Origin: Synchiropus splendidus
Taxonomy: Eukaryota > Chordata > Actinopteri > Syngnathiformes > Callionymidae
Reading direction: 5' to 3'
DNA length: 64,000 nt
Assembly (NCBI RefSeq): GCF_027744825.2
Contig: NC_071334.1
Span: 4,359,437-4,423,436 of the forward strand
Positions 1-11,210 of this stretch are shown piece by piece. How positions within the stretch are numbered: position 1 is the first letter of the stretch; every line of letters starts with the position of its first letter. A model generated the notes under the pieces. It had not been told where the DNA came from. It did not search any database and saw only the letters and a list, made by a program, of their open reading frames with translations. Position numbers and translations under genes: made by a program.

Positions 1-55
1 AGACCGCTGCGCCTTAAGCAGGAACAAGATCTGTTTTCCTTCTTACGTTTAGATG
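1..55 (+). repeat. repeat family C, copy truncated by the window edge
   Basis: The stretch with GCAGGAACAAGATCTGTTTT matches the tail of the copy at 51390-51655 and, in reverse, the start of the copy at 53509-54078. The rest lies left of the window. Confidence 0.75.
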
Positions 56-1660
56 GTGTAGCTAATATTCCAGTGCTCTCTATGGTCCGGAATTTACCAT
101 AGTTGAAGAGGATCAACTTTTCATTGGGAGTGCGTAGGAAGGACAAGATCAGAAACCAGTATATCAGCTCATATAGTTTGGGGGTAAACTTGGAGAGGAG
201 GAAGACGCAGACGAGGATGCCAACCTTTGAGATTTACAGACCAGACAAAGGAGGACGTGAAGAAGATAGATGTGACTATGAAGGAAGCACACGGGAGGTG
301 TAGCCGAGGCTGTGGGAACCACAAGCGCAGAGGTGTAGTCTACTCTTTTTTTTTTTTTGTCGTGGGTGTACTACTGCTTTTATTCTCTGTTATACATCCT
401 GGTGCAACACCTGTTTTGAGCACTTCATGAGCATCGTTCCGCTCACTTGTCCTTTGGGTTTCATGACAGTACTGATGACACAGGGTTCAACATGTCCGAT
501 CCTGTCTATTAGCAGAATGAAACACGTGTTTGTGGCGTCTTCCTTCAATGATGTGAACATGCTATTTCTACAGGCTGGTGTTTGGCATGAATCTGCATGG
601 TAAATACGTTTTTCAAGGGTTTCCATTCCAAAAACCGACAAAACTGAGAGGTTACAGAGGGGACAAGGGTAGCATATTCACATCCATGTGCTTCAGTGAC
701 GACAGTGACTGTGTACTCTGTTGATATGAAAACTTGTTGTGGCCTTGTGTGCACAATTGCAGATACACACTGCTTATACTTTATTGCAATGGCACTCGAA
801 AATACATATTCATTGGCACATACACTCAAATTCCCACCTTTGAAAAAACCTTTGACTGTTCTCTTGATGAACCGATGAACTGTGCAAATACTGAGCATGT
901 GTTTTATCACTTTTACTTCATGTAGAATCATCAACATTTCAGTCCAAGACACAAGTGTGTGCAGCGATTAAAACAGAAGTAGCATAACATACAGTTGAAA
1001 TTGCAATTCCACCCAACTGTTGAAGCTTCTGTAACCCAAGCTAGAAATGCGTTGGATTGGCGTATGGGCTCAAAGCTACTCTTGTAAAGTCGCTACACAT
1101 CGGCAGTTGGTTGTGGGATTGTTATGGGAATGTGTAGCATCAGCCGCTTCGGTAGTCCTGGTCCCATTTTGTAGGGTGCTTTTCAGCCTGGCAGACATAT
1201 TTGTATACTTTCACTAAATCTAACTTGATAAAAACAAACATTTACAATTGGTTGTTTCGATGTGATGCTAACCTGTCGGTGTATGAGATGGGATTCCAAA
1301 AGAAAAAAAGACGTTGCACAATAAGTTGCCGTTAATAGAATAACATTCACAATCTGCACTCTCCCAAGCATCTCATTACACTTTCATTACTCAAACATCC
1401 CTCCCCTCAGGTTAAGAGTCTTGCTGTCCTCTTCAGCTGCGTGTTCGCTTTTATCATCCACATCAGTAACATAACGCCGTCTACATGCTTCAATCTCGGT
1501 AATATCAATTGCCTCTCCAAAGCACTGCTGTACCAGTCCATGCCCTTGTCATACCCCCAGTAACTACTGCAATATTTGTATGTGCTCGCAGAAGGAGAGA
1601 CACCGCAACAGTAAAACCTTCCATTCAGCCCATCACTGACGGTCACGTTCCCAAGTAATA
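56..1660. other. intergenic DNA, no gene recognised
   Basis: Only short open frames on both strands, with no recognisable domains, plus a T-run near 346-358. I see no RNA gene, and no repeat shared with the rest of the window. Confidence 0.6.
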
Positions 1661-1765
1661 ATACGGCAGTTTCCTGAAACAGTGTCTATAATTTCAGAGT
1701 TCAGTAGGTGGCGATTTCAGAGAAAAAATGTCTGAGGTTTCATTGAAATAATTGCTTAAACCAGC
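1661..1765 (+). repeat. repeat family A, decayed half copy
   Basis: Contains the family A order: GTTTCCTGAAACAGTGTC, TTTCAGAG, a CTCF-like CAGTAGGTGGCG (about 1702-1713), then TGAGGTTTCATTGAA. It is too diverged to define ends. Confidence 0.6.
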
Positions 1766-1789
1766 CCGACCTATGCTACCCTGCAACTA

Positions 1790-2030
1790 CAGATGAGTAG
1801 ATAAGGTTTCATGACACAGGACTGAAGGGCCGATGAGGTTTCATGAAACAATGTGATGATTTTCAGAGGCCACTAGATGGCACTGTTAAATGTTTGGACT
1901 TGAGCAACTCATTCAATGGAACCTCACAGCATTTCTAAAACATGAGCGCCATCTAGTGGCCTCTGAAAATGAGGACACTGTGTCATCAACCCTGCAATAC
2001 TGTTTCATAATGCCTCATTGACCCATCACT
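1790..2030. repeat. repeat family A (palindromic MITE), copy with two CTCF-like motifs
   Basis: The left arm ends in TGAGGTTTCATGAAACA and the right arm carries the same sequence inverted, closing with CCCATCACT. The left arm has CCACTAGATGGCACT at 1870-1884 (+). The right arm has AGCGCCATCTAGTGG at 1945-1959, the same motif on the - strand. The palindrome makes the element strandless. Confidence 0.85.
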
Positions 2031-4445
2031 ACCTGCAACCCTTAGACAATGTCAAATAGCAACATATTTTGCAACACTGTCGCATGAAGGTTAATGAATA
2101 TTGGTAAATCTATCGTACACAGTGTTTCATGGTGCCAAGTTTTGAAGATCTATTTTCCAATTCAGAGAAAAAAGAGGTGTATGAGGTGCAACAGTCTCAA
2201 GCCACAAGTGAATGACAAGTCCTTCAAACCCTTGCTACGTCCACATGGACCATCAGAACACATTCCAATATGATTTGTTCCATCTTGACAATATGTCCTT
2301 GTAATGTCAAAACTTTTGTTTGTTGTTGGTAAACACAGACAAAATGGAAGGAAACAAATGAACAAAAGTGTGCAAGAGAATTGACTGAAAACCAAGATCA
2401 CAAATGTCCTTTAGCTGGCTGCAGTATGTTTCCCGTAAGCGTTTGAAACCAGACGAAAATACCATTTTAACAGCTGAAAATAAGGTGAAATTCACACCAG
2501 TGATGTCACCGTATCCATAACAGCAACCCGACTTTAAATGACTCAACCCAGCAGGTGTTTTATCTTTTTTTTTTAAACCGCGTCTCTGTCTACAGTCATT
2601 TACTTGCCGTGCATCCGACTCCATGCTGGAAGAATCAATAACACCGTTCAAATAACACCAAGAGGTGAAAGTCATCTCACCCCGTCCTCGGCGGATACTC
2701 AGCCCCGGCGATGATGCGGCGATGACTCTTCCATCTTGATGCAGACGCAGTAATGCCACAGTTAAACTGCCAGTCAAACAATGCGAGGGTGCGGACAGGT
2801 AATGTGTGTGTGAGCGCCGCGGTAATTTATGAAAGGAAATGTATCCATGTTCTCAGAGAGTCACTGTGAGGCCCAGATCTCAATCGCGGTGATAATTTGC
2901 GGTTGTTAAAGTGACATGGTGTTGGTCGGCGAGGAATGTGGGGGCCAGACCTGACAATTAGAGCTGTGTATATCACACACACTCTCGCAGGGAAGACACT
3001 GGAGGGAGGGAGGGAGGGAGGGAGAGGAGGGTCGGGGCGTGAACACACAGCAATATACAGTATCAGGCTGCTGTACCAGACATGTTAAAGACATGTAGTT
3101 CTAGCAATAACAACCCTCAACTTTTGACTCCTTTAGTTCAGAGTCACATCTAATCTAATCTAAAAACTGGTTCGTGCTGCAAAATGTTCTTAGATCAAGT
3201 CAAATATAGAGGGACCATTTAAATAGATCACAAACATCAAAATTCACTTCGAAGACAGTGGATGACCACACTCTCCGACACTCATGAACCTGTCGAGAAA
3301 ATCTGTTGTGAGATGAAAGAATGTTTTTTTACACTGTTGGGACAAAACCTTTGAGTTGAGACGTGGCACTGTGGAGTGATCCAGGAATGGATTTACAATA
3401 GGGTGCCGTGGTGATCTCTTCAAACTATATTGTAATAGTTAGATGTTCTGGATCGTGTTGAAAGACCACTCTGCCATTGAAGAGGCCATTGGAGCTACGT
3501 CTTGGGGTCTTCGGACCGTTGAAGCATTTGGGGAAAAGGTGCACCTTTGCAAGCCTGAGAACACCACTCCGACTCCGACGGCGGTATTAACATTGTGTTG
3601 CGGGGTTGTTTTTCGGCAGGGGGTACGAGGGCTCTTCAGAAAATAGATGGCATTGCAAGTAGAGAATGTGTTGTGTTAATATTGAAGCATCATCTGAAGT
3701 CATCGCTCAATAAATTGAGCTTTGGTACATCAGTATGACCTGACAGCGATCCACAGTGTGTACTAGCCGCAGTACGAGTCACAAAGTGGCTTGAACATGG
3801 TCTGTTTTGGAACATATACAAACACCAATTCACTCACGAAAAATGGTGTGAGATGGATGGAAAACCAAGAGGGTTCACCCACGTCAAACAAACTATTTAA
3901 AAGGGACCAGCTCAGCCCCTCCATGTTAAGAGGTAACTACTGTTTAACAAGAGGAAACTGGACCTGAACCTTTGGTGATGTGTGACAGAATGACGTCCAT
4001 TGCTCTTCAGAGTAATTTGGTTTTAACAAACAAGGAGCAAACTCAATGCGTTACTAGCTACTGGTTCCGTTCACTTTGTGACATCAAGCTACTTGAGGTT
4101 TGAAGAGCAATGTGCGAACTCCGATGTCAGTCAGGACCTTCTGTCTCTGAAGTGAAGGCATTGATATTGCTCTATTAGTACGTGACATTTGACTACAGAA
4201 CTAAAAAAATGGACAATTGGTCCCCCTTTAAAGGTAATACAGAACACTACAGAAATGTACCTACAACATAGTGACTAAAATATCTTATATCTAAGATTTG
4301 TGTTTATGTAAATCATTGGGACAAATGGAGTTGACAGACTGGGGACATTTTGGACAAAGAATGTCAGTGATGGAAGTTCATGGATGCTGAAAAGGAGGAT
4401 CTGAAGAGGAGAAATGTGACCACTGAGGATGATCAAAATAGGTGG
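2031..4445. other. intergenic DNA, no gene recognised
   Basis: Contains a short GGGA repeat (about 3001-3024) and a GC-richer patch at 2690-2820. A 156-codon open frame on the - strand (2307-2777) has no recognisable domain and mixed composition, so I do not call it a gene. Confidence 0.55.
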
Positions 4446-4453
4446 CTAATATA

Positions 4454-5202
4454 GATATAGGCTGTGTCCCATTTCTCACCCCAACACTGTGTTTTGTGCG
4501 TTCACATGTCAGTGTAGTGTCCCACTACTCCTCAGACCGAGGACACTCACCGATCACCACTTGAAGTGATCCCTTCAAACCCAGGGAGCTCCGGAGCTGA
4601 CTTGAAACCAAGTGGGAAGATGAAGTGTGGAGAGATTTCCAGGAGACCAAAGTACTTTATTTCAAAACAATGTTGGACAGGACAACAGGGACATGTTAGC
4701 AGCCAGGGCGACTCTTCCGTTTGTTGACTTTGTCTGGTGTCACACGTTAGCGAGTCAAATGGTCGACCGTGTCGTACATGGATGTACAACAGTAGGTTTG
4801 GATTTCCTCTTAACAAACAACAGTGGGCTAGCATCCAGGCTAACGTTAACATCCTCATACCTCTAACACATCTATCACCGCAACATAGGCTCCGCCCATT
4901 TCTTCTCGGTTGCTTCACCAAACCAAGTGAGATGATCAGCGCCGATGCAAGAGGTTGCAGAAACGTTGGAGCTGTCATTTCCAAAACGTTGTCTCCAACA
5001 CTGGATATGCAGGAATCAAAACACAGCACGGCAGCCAATGACGCGCTGTCTTTACACGTGACGTCGTGAAGTGTGTCCAATTCTTAGGGACGTTACTCAC
5101 TTCACTTGGTGGTCGGAGGCCACTTCATAATGGAGGGAGCTCAGAACCAAGTGCTAGTGTTAAGTGCTGGTGTTAGGGGGAGACATGGGACACAGCCATA
5201 TT
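4454..5202. mobile_element. non-autonomous DNA transposon, 749 bp, 8-bp target duplication
   Basis: The ends are inverted repeats: GGCTGTGTCCCAT near the left (from 4460) and ATGGGACACAGCC near the right (5184-5196). The octamer CTAATATA stands directly outside both ends (4446-4453 and 5203-5210), a perfect target-site duplication whose length fits hAT elements. Further inverted sequence lies inside each end (ACCACTTGAAGTG against CACTTCACTTGGTGG, and two copies of GGGAGCTC). Open frames of up to 177 codons overlap on opposite strands and show no transposase motif, so the element cannot move itself. It sits upstream of tshz3 in otherwise unremarkable DNA. Confidence 0.8.
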
Positions 5203-5479
5203 CTAATATAAGTCCATTCACAGATATGACAAATGAACACTTTATAAACCTCCACAAACAGTGTTGTCAAAACCATTGAACCCCGGAACCTTGTCCAAGC
5301 AGCATTCCGTTCAATAGTTTGATAACACATGTTCGGCCTTTACACTCAGGAAACAAGAAAACACTTCCCAGGTAAGTGCACGACACAAGTTAATTGAATC
5401 TCCTCCAGCTTCTCATTTTTAAGTCATGAAGCTGAGAGCAAATGGATTCGTATCAAGTGCATGATGTTTTTACATCATT

Positions 5480-5900
5480 CACCATCACTTTCTCTGACAG
5501 CGCCGCTGTGTAATGTCGTCTAATTGGACAACGGAGGCCCCGCCGCGCTGTGCTCTCCATAATAAACTTTTTTTTTCTTCCCCCTTCTTTTGCAGGTGAG
5601 AATCTGTTTTCATCCCGACACTCTCCCAAATAAGAAAATGCAAATGTTTAATACGCTTGCTTTATTTTCCCGCCGAGGCTTTGGGGCGCCTGCTCAGACG
5701 AGCGGGGTGTAAAAAAAGAGTCGATATGTGTCTGCGATATGAGGGTGAATAATTGCAGTAATTAATGACCTGTGGGTATTAACTGCAGCCGTCCCACGGA
5801 CCTTGGAGGCTAATTGTGCAAGTGAATCTTTCTGTTATTGGCCACATCATTCATGTCATCAAAACAGCGTATTAAAGAATTTTCTCTGCAAAACGCGTTG
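5480..5900. promoter_or_regulatory. candidate regulatory element upstream of tshz3
   Basis: A repeat-free stretch with many homeodomain-type TAAT/ATTA cores (TCTAATTGG, GCAGTAATTAATGACC, GGCTAATTG), an octamer ATGCAAAT at about 5639-5646 (POU-type), and little sign of decay. This texture is typical of conserved developmental enhancers. No alignment was possible, so conservation is inference. Confidence 0.35.
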
Positions 5901-6039
5901 ATGTGCAGAGCAGTGTGTTTGCCCTTGCGAATTCGCAGCCCGCTGCTTTGTTCTTGCAGACTAATGTCGGGAGCATTTTTTTTTGAGTGTAAGAAATGGC
6001 CGACGAGCGAAGGAGGGATGTGGTCGATTTTCTAATGTA

Positions 6040-6490
6040 ATAGTGTGTGGGATCAGTATGTTGTTAGCAGACAGCGCCTTGTTTTGCTGTTTTAGTTCGG
6101 TTGCTCAGGAGTAAAATGGCTGTTGACTGATGTGGACGTGAAGATTGTAGGTGCAAAAGAAAAGTGCTCAAGGACAAGTTTGAAACCTGAGAATACAAAA
6201 TGTCTTGTTCTTTTCAAGGCAACTTAGTAAAACATAAATGTAAATATGTTATCTCGAAGGAGTAAACACTGGTGTCAGGGATCTTATTACTGAAGGTTCT
6301 GATTTTTAAAAAAAAGGAGGTGAGAAAACTTTTTATGTTAGTTTTATTTTTCTGTTTTGTGTCACCATCTTCATCACCAGTTTTCTACTAGATGGCTCCC
6401 AAATAATAATTTGACTTCCGCCATTTCCTGCAACTTCACCAGTCTTCCTGCCAATATATCATTGACACACATCTGACTTGGTTCTACGCT
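6040..6490. other. intergenic DNA, nothing recognised
   Basis: AT-rich DNA with short A/T runs and no gene, RNA or repeat shared with the rest of the window. Confidence 0.5.
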
Positions 6491-6497
6491 CTTTATC

Positions 6498-6935
6498 CTC
6501 AACCAATCCTCACTTCCATGGCGTCATATATATTGACGTTAGGAAACGTACTTTTGCGTATACAGAAGCCAAAGGCAGCCTTCCACATTGCATGTTGATG
6601 CATAAGCATTTCGCTGGTGTTCTGCTACCTGGGTAGAGGAGGAGTGTGGCGAGTTCATGGTGGAGACGTTCAGAAGCTCTCTTCACTGTAACTGAAAAGG
6701 ACAGCTGTTTTAGGGGCTTTAAACATGTCCTCTTGCGAAGAATGAAGGGAGCGAAGTGCCATGACTTTCCGACCCCCACCCTACATTTTCCTTTTATACG
6801 GATTGCTGCCCACAGCGCCAGGATATGCCGCGGAAGGCAGAACATGTGCTTCAATTGAAAACCTCAAGCGTGAACATGCAACGCTGAAGGCTGCCTTTGT
6901 GGTCAGTGTAGGACACAAAAGTCCACATCCAGCGT
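6498..6935. repeat. repeat family D, longer copy
   Basis: Shares CACTTCCATGGCGTCATATA, ACTTTTGCGTA and GCATGTTGA, in the same order, with 9112-9215. A short inverted match (AAGGCAGCCTT near 6571 against AAGGCTGCCTTT near 6886) suggests a hairpin-ended element of about 0.4 kb. Confidence 0.6.
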
Positions 6936-9105
6936 CATGATATTACGGGGGGTGTGTTGAATCTCTTCAGCTTCTCCTCCATTACTCTCACTACAGAACA
7001 CTATATCCTCACAGAACATCATAGTCCATAGGCATTTCTCCCAAGCTTATCCCTTTTATCATTATTATTTGGTATTAACTAGTAATTACAATGTTTTTAA
7101 AGCATCCTTCTCTGCTGAAGGACAAGCTGGATAGAGTTGGAGTAGACCTTTCCATTTTTTTTTTTATCCCATCGAAAAACTACATTTTGTGAGGACAACC
7201 AGCGAGTAGGACACAGGGACGTTGTCTCAAGTCCTTTTCACCCTCCCCTTCTGACTGCGACTGTAATCCACTTGTCTGTCTGTCGGTATAAATAAAGTTA
7301 CAAAACAAAGACTGGCATCACTCCTCGTGCTGAATGGAGTCAGTACAGCTTGTCGACGTGTCCACATCACCTGTACAAGATCTCTGATCATTCTGAAGCC
7401 AACTCCTTAAACAAGCGTGGGTGCGGGGGACTCGCACACACATGAACTCATTTGCGATGGATTTTCTTTTTTCCTTTATTTGCTGTAATTGGAAAATAAT
7501 TCAGGAAACGTCAGGAGGAATCAATAAAGAATTAATGAAAGAAGAGGGGAGTCATTAAAGGCAATAAAGAGGGAGAGGTTATGATGAAGATGGCATCATG
7601 GAGACACAGAGGAGACAGGAGGCGCATTTCTCTGCATGTGTCTGTGTGTGTTTTCAGAGGAAAGGGATGGTGAGTAAAGAAAAAGCCTTTGTTATGAGAC
7701 ATTGGAAACGGCAATAATAGCAGGTTTAATGGAATTTCAAAGGCATCACATATTTTAACTTGCACGGAGCTTTGTCTCTATAATTATTGCTTTGTTCATG
7801 TTATACTGCAGGTAACTTTCCTCACAGATGCAGCACTGGTTGTGGACAATGGCGGCACACGACTTGTCAACTGTGAAAACCGAATAAAACACATGCTTGT
7901 AGTTGCTTGAACCTGAATATTTTTGCGTGATTTCATGGACATGATCTATAGCTGTACAGCAATTTTGTGTCCCAAAGGTGGACCTCCAGAGAGTAGGTTG
8001 CCAAGTGAAGTGGTCAGAATCCACCACAGGCCTGGAGGTTCAACAGAGAGTCACTGTATCCCAGCACAAATTACTACAAAAACAGTTATATTCGCTCTTT
8101 TTTAATCTCTTTTTACAATCCATTGGATCATCTTTAGGTGATCAGATGTTTAATCTAATGTATTTTAACATTGTCATAGGTGAGAGGTGCAGCACTGCAT
8201 GTTTCTTCTTGCTCAAAGCTTTTCAATAATACATGAGAATATGTACATAAGACCCACCCAACAAAAGCACTGTGTTTAGCGGACACTGGAGTCTTGTTGT
8301 CGTCATCCACGTGTGCTCTGCTGTGACTGGTCTGGAGTTCAGGGTCGGTCCTACAAAACCTTTGAACAAAAAGTGTTCGTATGTGGCTGTGGAGCCATTG
8401 GTGACGGACAAATGTCTTTGTTGTTGTAGATGCACAGAACTCAAGTTAAGATTAGAAGCAACAGTGAACTAAGTCACTAAACTCATGTGTTGATCGCTGA
8501 ACTGATCCAATGCAGACGGTACATCTGAGCACTTCCACCACTGCACTGCTCAACCTAGTAAGGATGTGGGCGGGCTGTCAGTCCCCGTGTCTTGTTCATG
8601 AGATTTCAGATCGGGATGAAATGAATAAGGTTTTAGAACAGAGTTTCATCACAGAGTGGAACACATCAAATGCACGTGTGAGACCGGTAAGCAGAACTGG
8701 CCCCGTTCACTGACCACCACACGTCAAAATCAAGTCGAATTACTTTTTTTACTTGTAGGTTCGGCCTCATACCTATTACATTTTTTTTTATTGATGTTGT
8801 ATGTCTTTTTTTCCCCAAAATCTTCAGCTATGGGGTTTGAAACTCAATTGATCAAGAGGTCAACATGACAGTCCAAGACAAATGCAATATATAATGTATA
8901 ATATACAACTGGCTCCCCGACATCAGAAAATAAAAGTCAAAACAGACTGCATTATCAGTCACATGGCAATGTTTTAAAGTTATTTAAACATGTTATGAGT
9001 TCAGATGTTAAATGGCAAATATTGAAAGACAACACTTTGTAGATGAGGATATAACCAGGCTATTACTACTGCCTGCATTGATGTCAGTAACCCTCCCTGT
9101 GTCTT
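6936..9105. other. intergenic DNA, no gene recognised
   Basis: Open frames here are under about 90 codons and show no domain. T-runs occur near 7158 and 8780. Nothing else in it could be named. Confidence 0.5.
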
Positions 9106-9111
9106 AGAGAC

Positions 9112-9215
9112 TGGACCAACGCATCCTCACTCCCATGGCGTCATATACTGACATTTGGAAAGTTGACTTTTGCGTCCTATACACCTTCAGCGTAGCATGT
9201 TGACCAATTGGCAGC
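9112..9215. repeat. repeat family D, shorter copy
   Basis: Has CACTCCCATGGCGTCATATA, TTGACTTTTGCGTCC and AGCATGTTGACC in the same order as the copy at 6498-6935. Confidence 0.65.
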
Positions 9216-9569
9216 AGCGATATGTCAAAGAAAAAAAGAGGTTGGCTCTGAATTTACAATGTACTATTGAAGTATTAGTCAGCATGGATCTAAGTTACAA
9301 CGTGATTCATTCTTAAATCTATTTTTTAGCTTATATTTTGAACGATACCTTCATGTTTTTCCCGCTCAGAATAGTGTTCTGATTGTGAGTCGCCATGGAA
9401 TAACAACACAGAAAAGTATCAATAGTACCCTGCTTCCTTAAGCTTTATTTTTATTTTTTATTCTGTCCCTCAGGGTGTCTCCTGTGTCCATCCTTCAGCG
9501 ATGTCATCTTCCGACACTTCTATGATCAAATAGCTCCGGTCCTCTAATAGGATGTGAGCCATCTCGATC

Positions 9570-9800
9570 CAAGCTCAAGCGTCCACCGCTCATCTGAGTG
9601 CTATAAAGCTGCCAGAGGAAACAATACTGCCGCTCCGCTCACCGCTGAGGTTAATGGCAAATGGGGCAATGGCTGCCGGTGATATTGTTGGATAAATGAT
9701 TATTGATTAGGTAAAGGTTGAGCTAATCATTAGGCTTCATCCATTTTACGGACTCTCTCCGTGACCTTTCTGGCTGCCCTCTCAGATCAGGCAGGATTTC
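9570..9800. promoter_or_regulatory. candidate regulatory element upstream of tshz3
   Basis: A dense, repeat-free block with CAATGGCTGCC, GATAAATGATTATTGATTAGG and GCTAATCATTAGG, that is, clustered homeodomain and PBX/MEIS-like cores. Conserved status is inferred from texture only. Confidence 0.35.
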
Positions 9801-10089
9801 TTCATACAATGATTTGATCACCTCGCAGATGGGCAACGGGGAGGAGGGAAGGGGAGGAGAAGGAAAGAGAGGCAAGAGAAAAAAAGACACATTTGAGAGA
9901 GCTGTTGTAGGAAGAAGCTCTGTACTTCTCTTTTTAGAATGTGCTTTTAAGATAAAAAACCAAATAGTTACCAATGCAATTTAGACCAATGAAATTACTG
10001 GCTTTTTATTGACATTACAGCACTCACTGGGCTGTTTTCAATAGTCGTACTTAAGCCAAGCTGCACATATGACATATATAACGAAAATC

Positions 10090-10681
10090 CAGAACTCAAA
10101 CGCCCTCGGAAAAAGCCAGAAAAAACATAACGTGCACAACAAGCTTTGTTACTGTGTATAACGCAGCCTCTGTATGCAGACGTGTCCCGTTAGCTCCATT
10201 TACTGACTGTTTTTTCTTCATATTGAGGTGTAAAACCTTTCCTGTCTCCACACTGGACCGTGGTAGAGTGTCACAGGGGAGGTGCTGGAGCGCTCACTCC
10301 AGGGTTTGATGTCCTGTTGTGGGCTGGAGCTGGGACAGGGATGAGGCCAGTCTGGGACAGAGCGTGACTTGGTTTATGACTTTGTCACAGCCAAACTGCA
10401 CAGAAGCGCACATTCAGAGCTGGACACGCACCGGGCACCTCTTCACTTCTGGAGAGACCTCACTCACTCGGCAACCCCTCCCACATGCAGCGGCCACACA
10501 CATAGAGGAACAGCCACCTGCAGCAGACACTCTACATTCACTCCTACAAAAGACTGTTTTAAGGCTTGGAACGCTAGTTATTTTTCCATTCATTGTAATG
10601 GGAAAAATCTTTTCAGATTTCAAACAAATTGCTTCTCGAACGGCCGTCTGGAATGGATTGTGGGCGAGAATCAAGGTACCA

Positions 10682-10686
<5 letters not shown>
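10090..10686 (-). repeat. repeat family B MITE, near-complete copy (- orientation)
   Basis: Homologous over about 550 bp to the complete copy at 43089-43689, in reverse orientation. It ends AAGGTACCACTGTA at the right; the left end is disrupted around 10095-10150. The open frame across it (10319-10741) comes from the repeat and is not a gene. The right-hand TA leads directly into a long TA microsatellite. Confidence 0.85.

Positions 10687-10745
<59 letters not shown>
10685..10745. repeat. (TA)n microsatellite at the end of a family B copy
   Basis: About 28 uninterrupted TA units beginning at the terminal TA of the MITE. Confidence 0.95.
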
Positions 10746-10880
10746 ATGATGAGGCCGCATGAAACTTTGTCCTTATTGTTACGGTTCAGTAGCTCACAGT
10801 AAGGTTTAAAAATGGTTGTTCAAATCAGAGAGTGCCATTTAGTGGCCTCTGAAAATGAGTTTCACGAAACCTCAACATCA
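10746..10880. repeat. repeat family A, decayed copy
   Basis: Starts ATGATGAGGCCGCATGAAAC. The right arm is clearer: AGTGCCATTTAGTGG (10831-10845, CTCF-like on the - strand), CCTCTGAAAATGAG, then CACGAAACCTCA. Confidence 0.7.
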
Positions 10881-10884
10881 CGCG

Positions 10885-11210
10885 TGTGTCCGCAGCTCCG
10901 CCCACAGAGCCGATCTCCTGGAGGAGCGGAGACTAGAAGCAGCAGCTGAGACCGGCTGTGGTGTCGGAACTTGGGACACATTTTGAGCGCTTTAATGTCA
11001 ATAACAGATGTGAGGAGTTGATGATTCCAGTTCAGAACATTGGCCAGTTTGTTTCATGAGTCAGTCTCCATGCTGGAGCCCGTTTTCCAAACTAGTTTAG
11101 AAGAGATCCTCATGCATTTTAAAGCCTTTCTACGGTGCAGACAGCACCACTGCACCCGTGGATTATCTACCGCTGACAAGATGTGTTTTCCTTCTTAAAT
11201 TTAGTGCTTG
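10885..11210 (+). repeat. repeat family C, partial copy
   Basis: From CGTGTGTCCGCAGCTCCGCC through TTGAGCGCTTTAATGTC, GAGTCAGTCTCCATGCTGG and TTTTCCTTCTTAAATTTAG. It matches 51390-51655 in the same orientation and 53509-54078 in reverse. Confidence 0.8.

Noticed and set aside
2307..2777. 156-codon - strand open frame
   Set aside because: No recognisable domain, no splice context and no codon-usage signal I could defend. An unusual length for chance, but not enough to call.
4547..5080. 177-codon - strand open frame, overlapped by a 110-codon + strand frame
   Set aside because: It lies wholly inside a non-autonomous DNA transposon, has no transposase motif, and is open on both strands by chance.
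10319..10746. 140- and 125-codon open frames, with counterparts at 19684-20184 and 43060-43460
   Set aside because: The same peptide recurs in each copy of repeat family B and runs into a TA microsatellite. It is repeat read-through.
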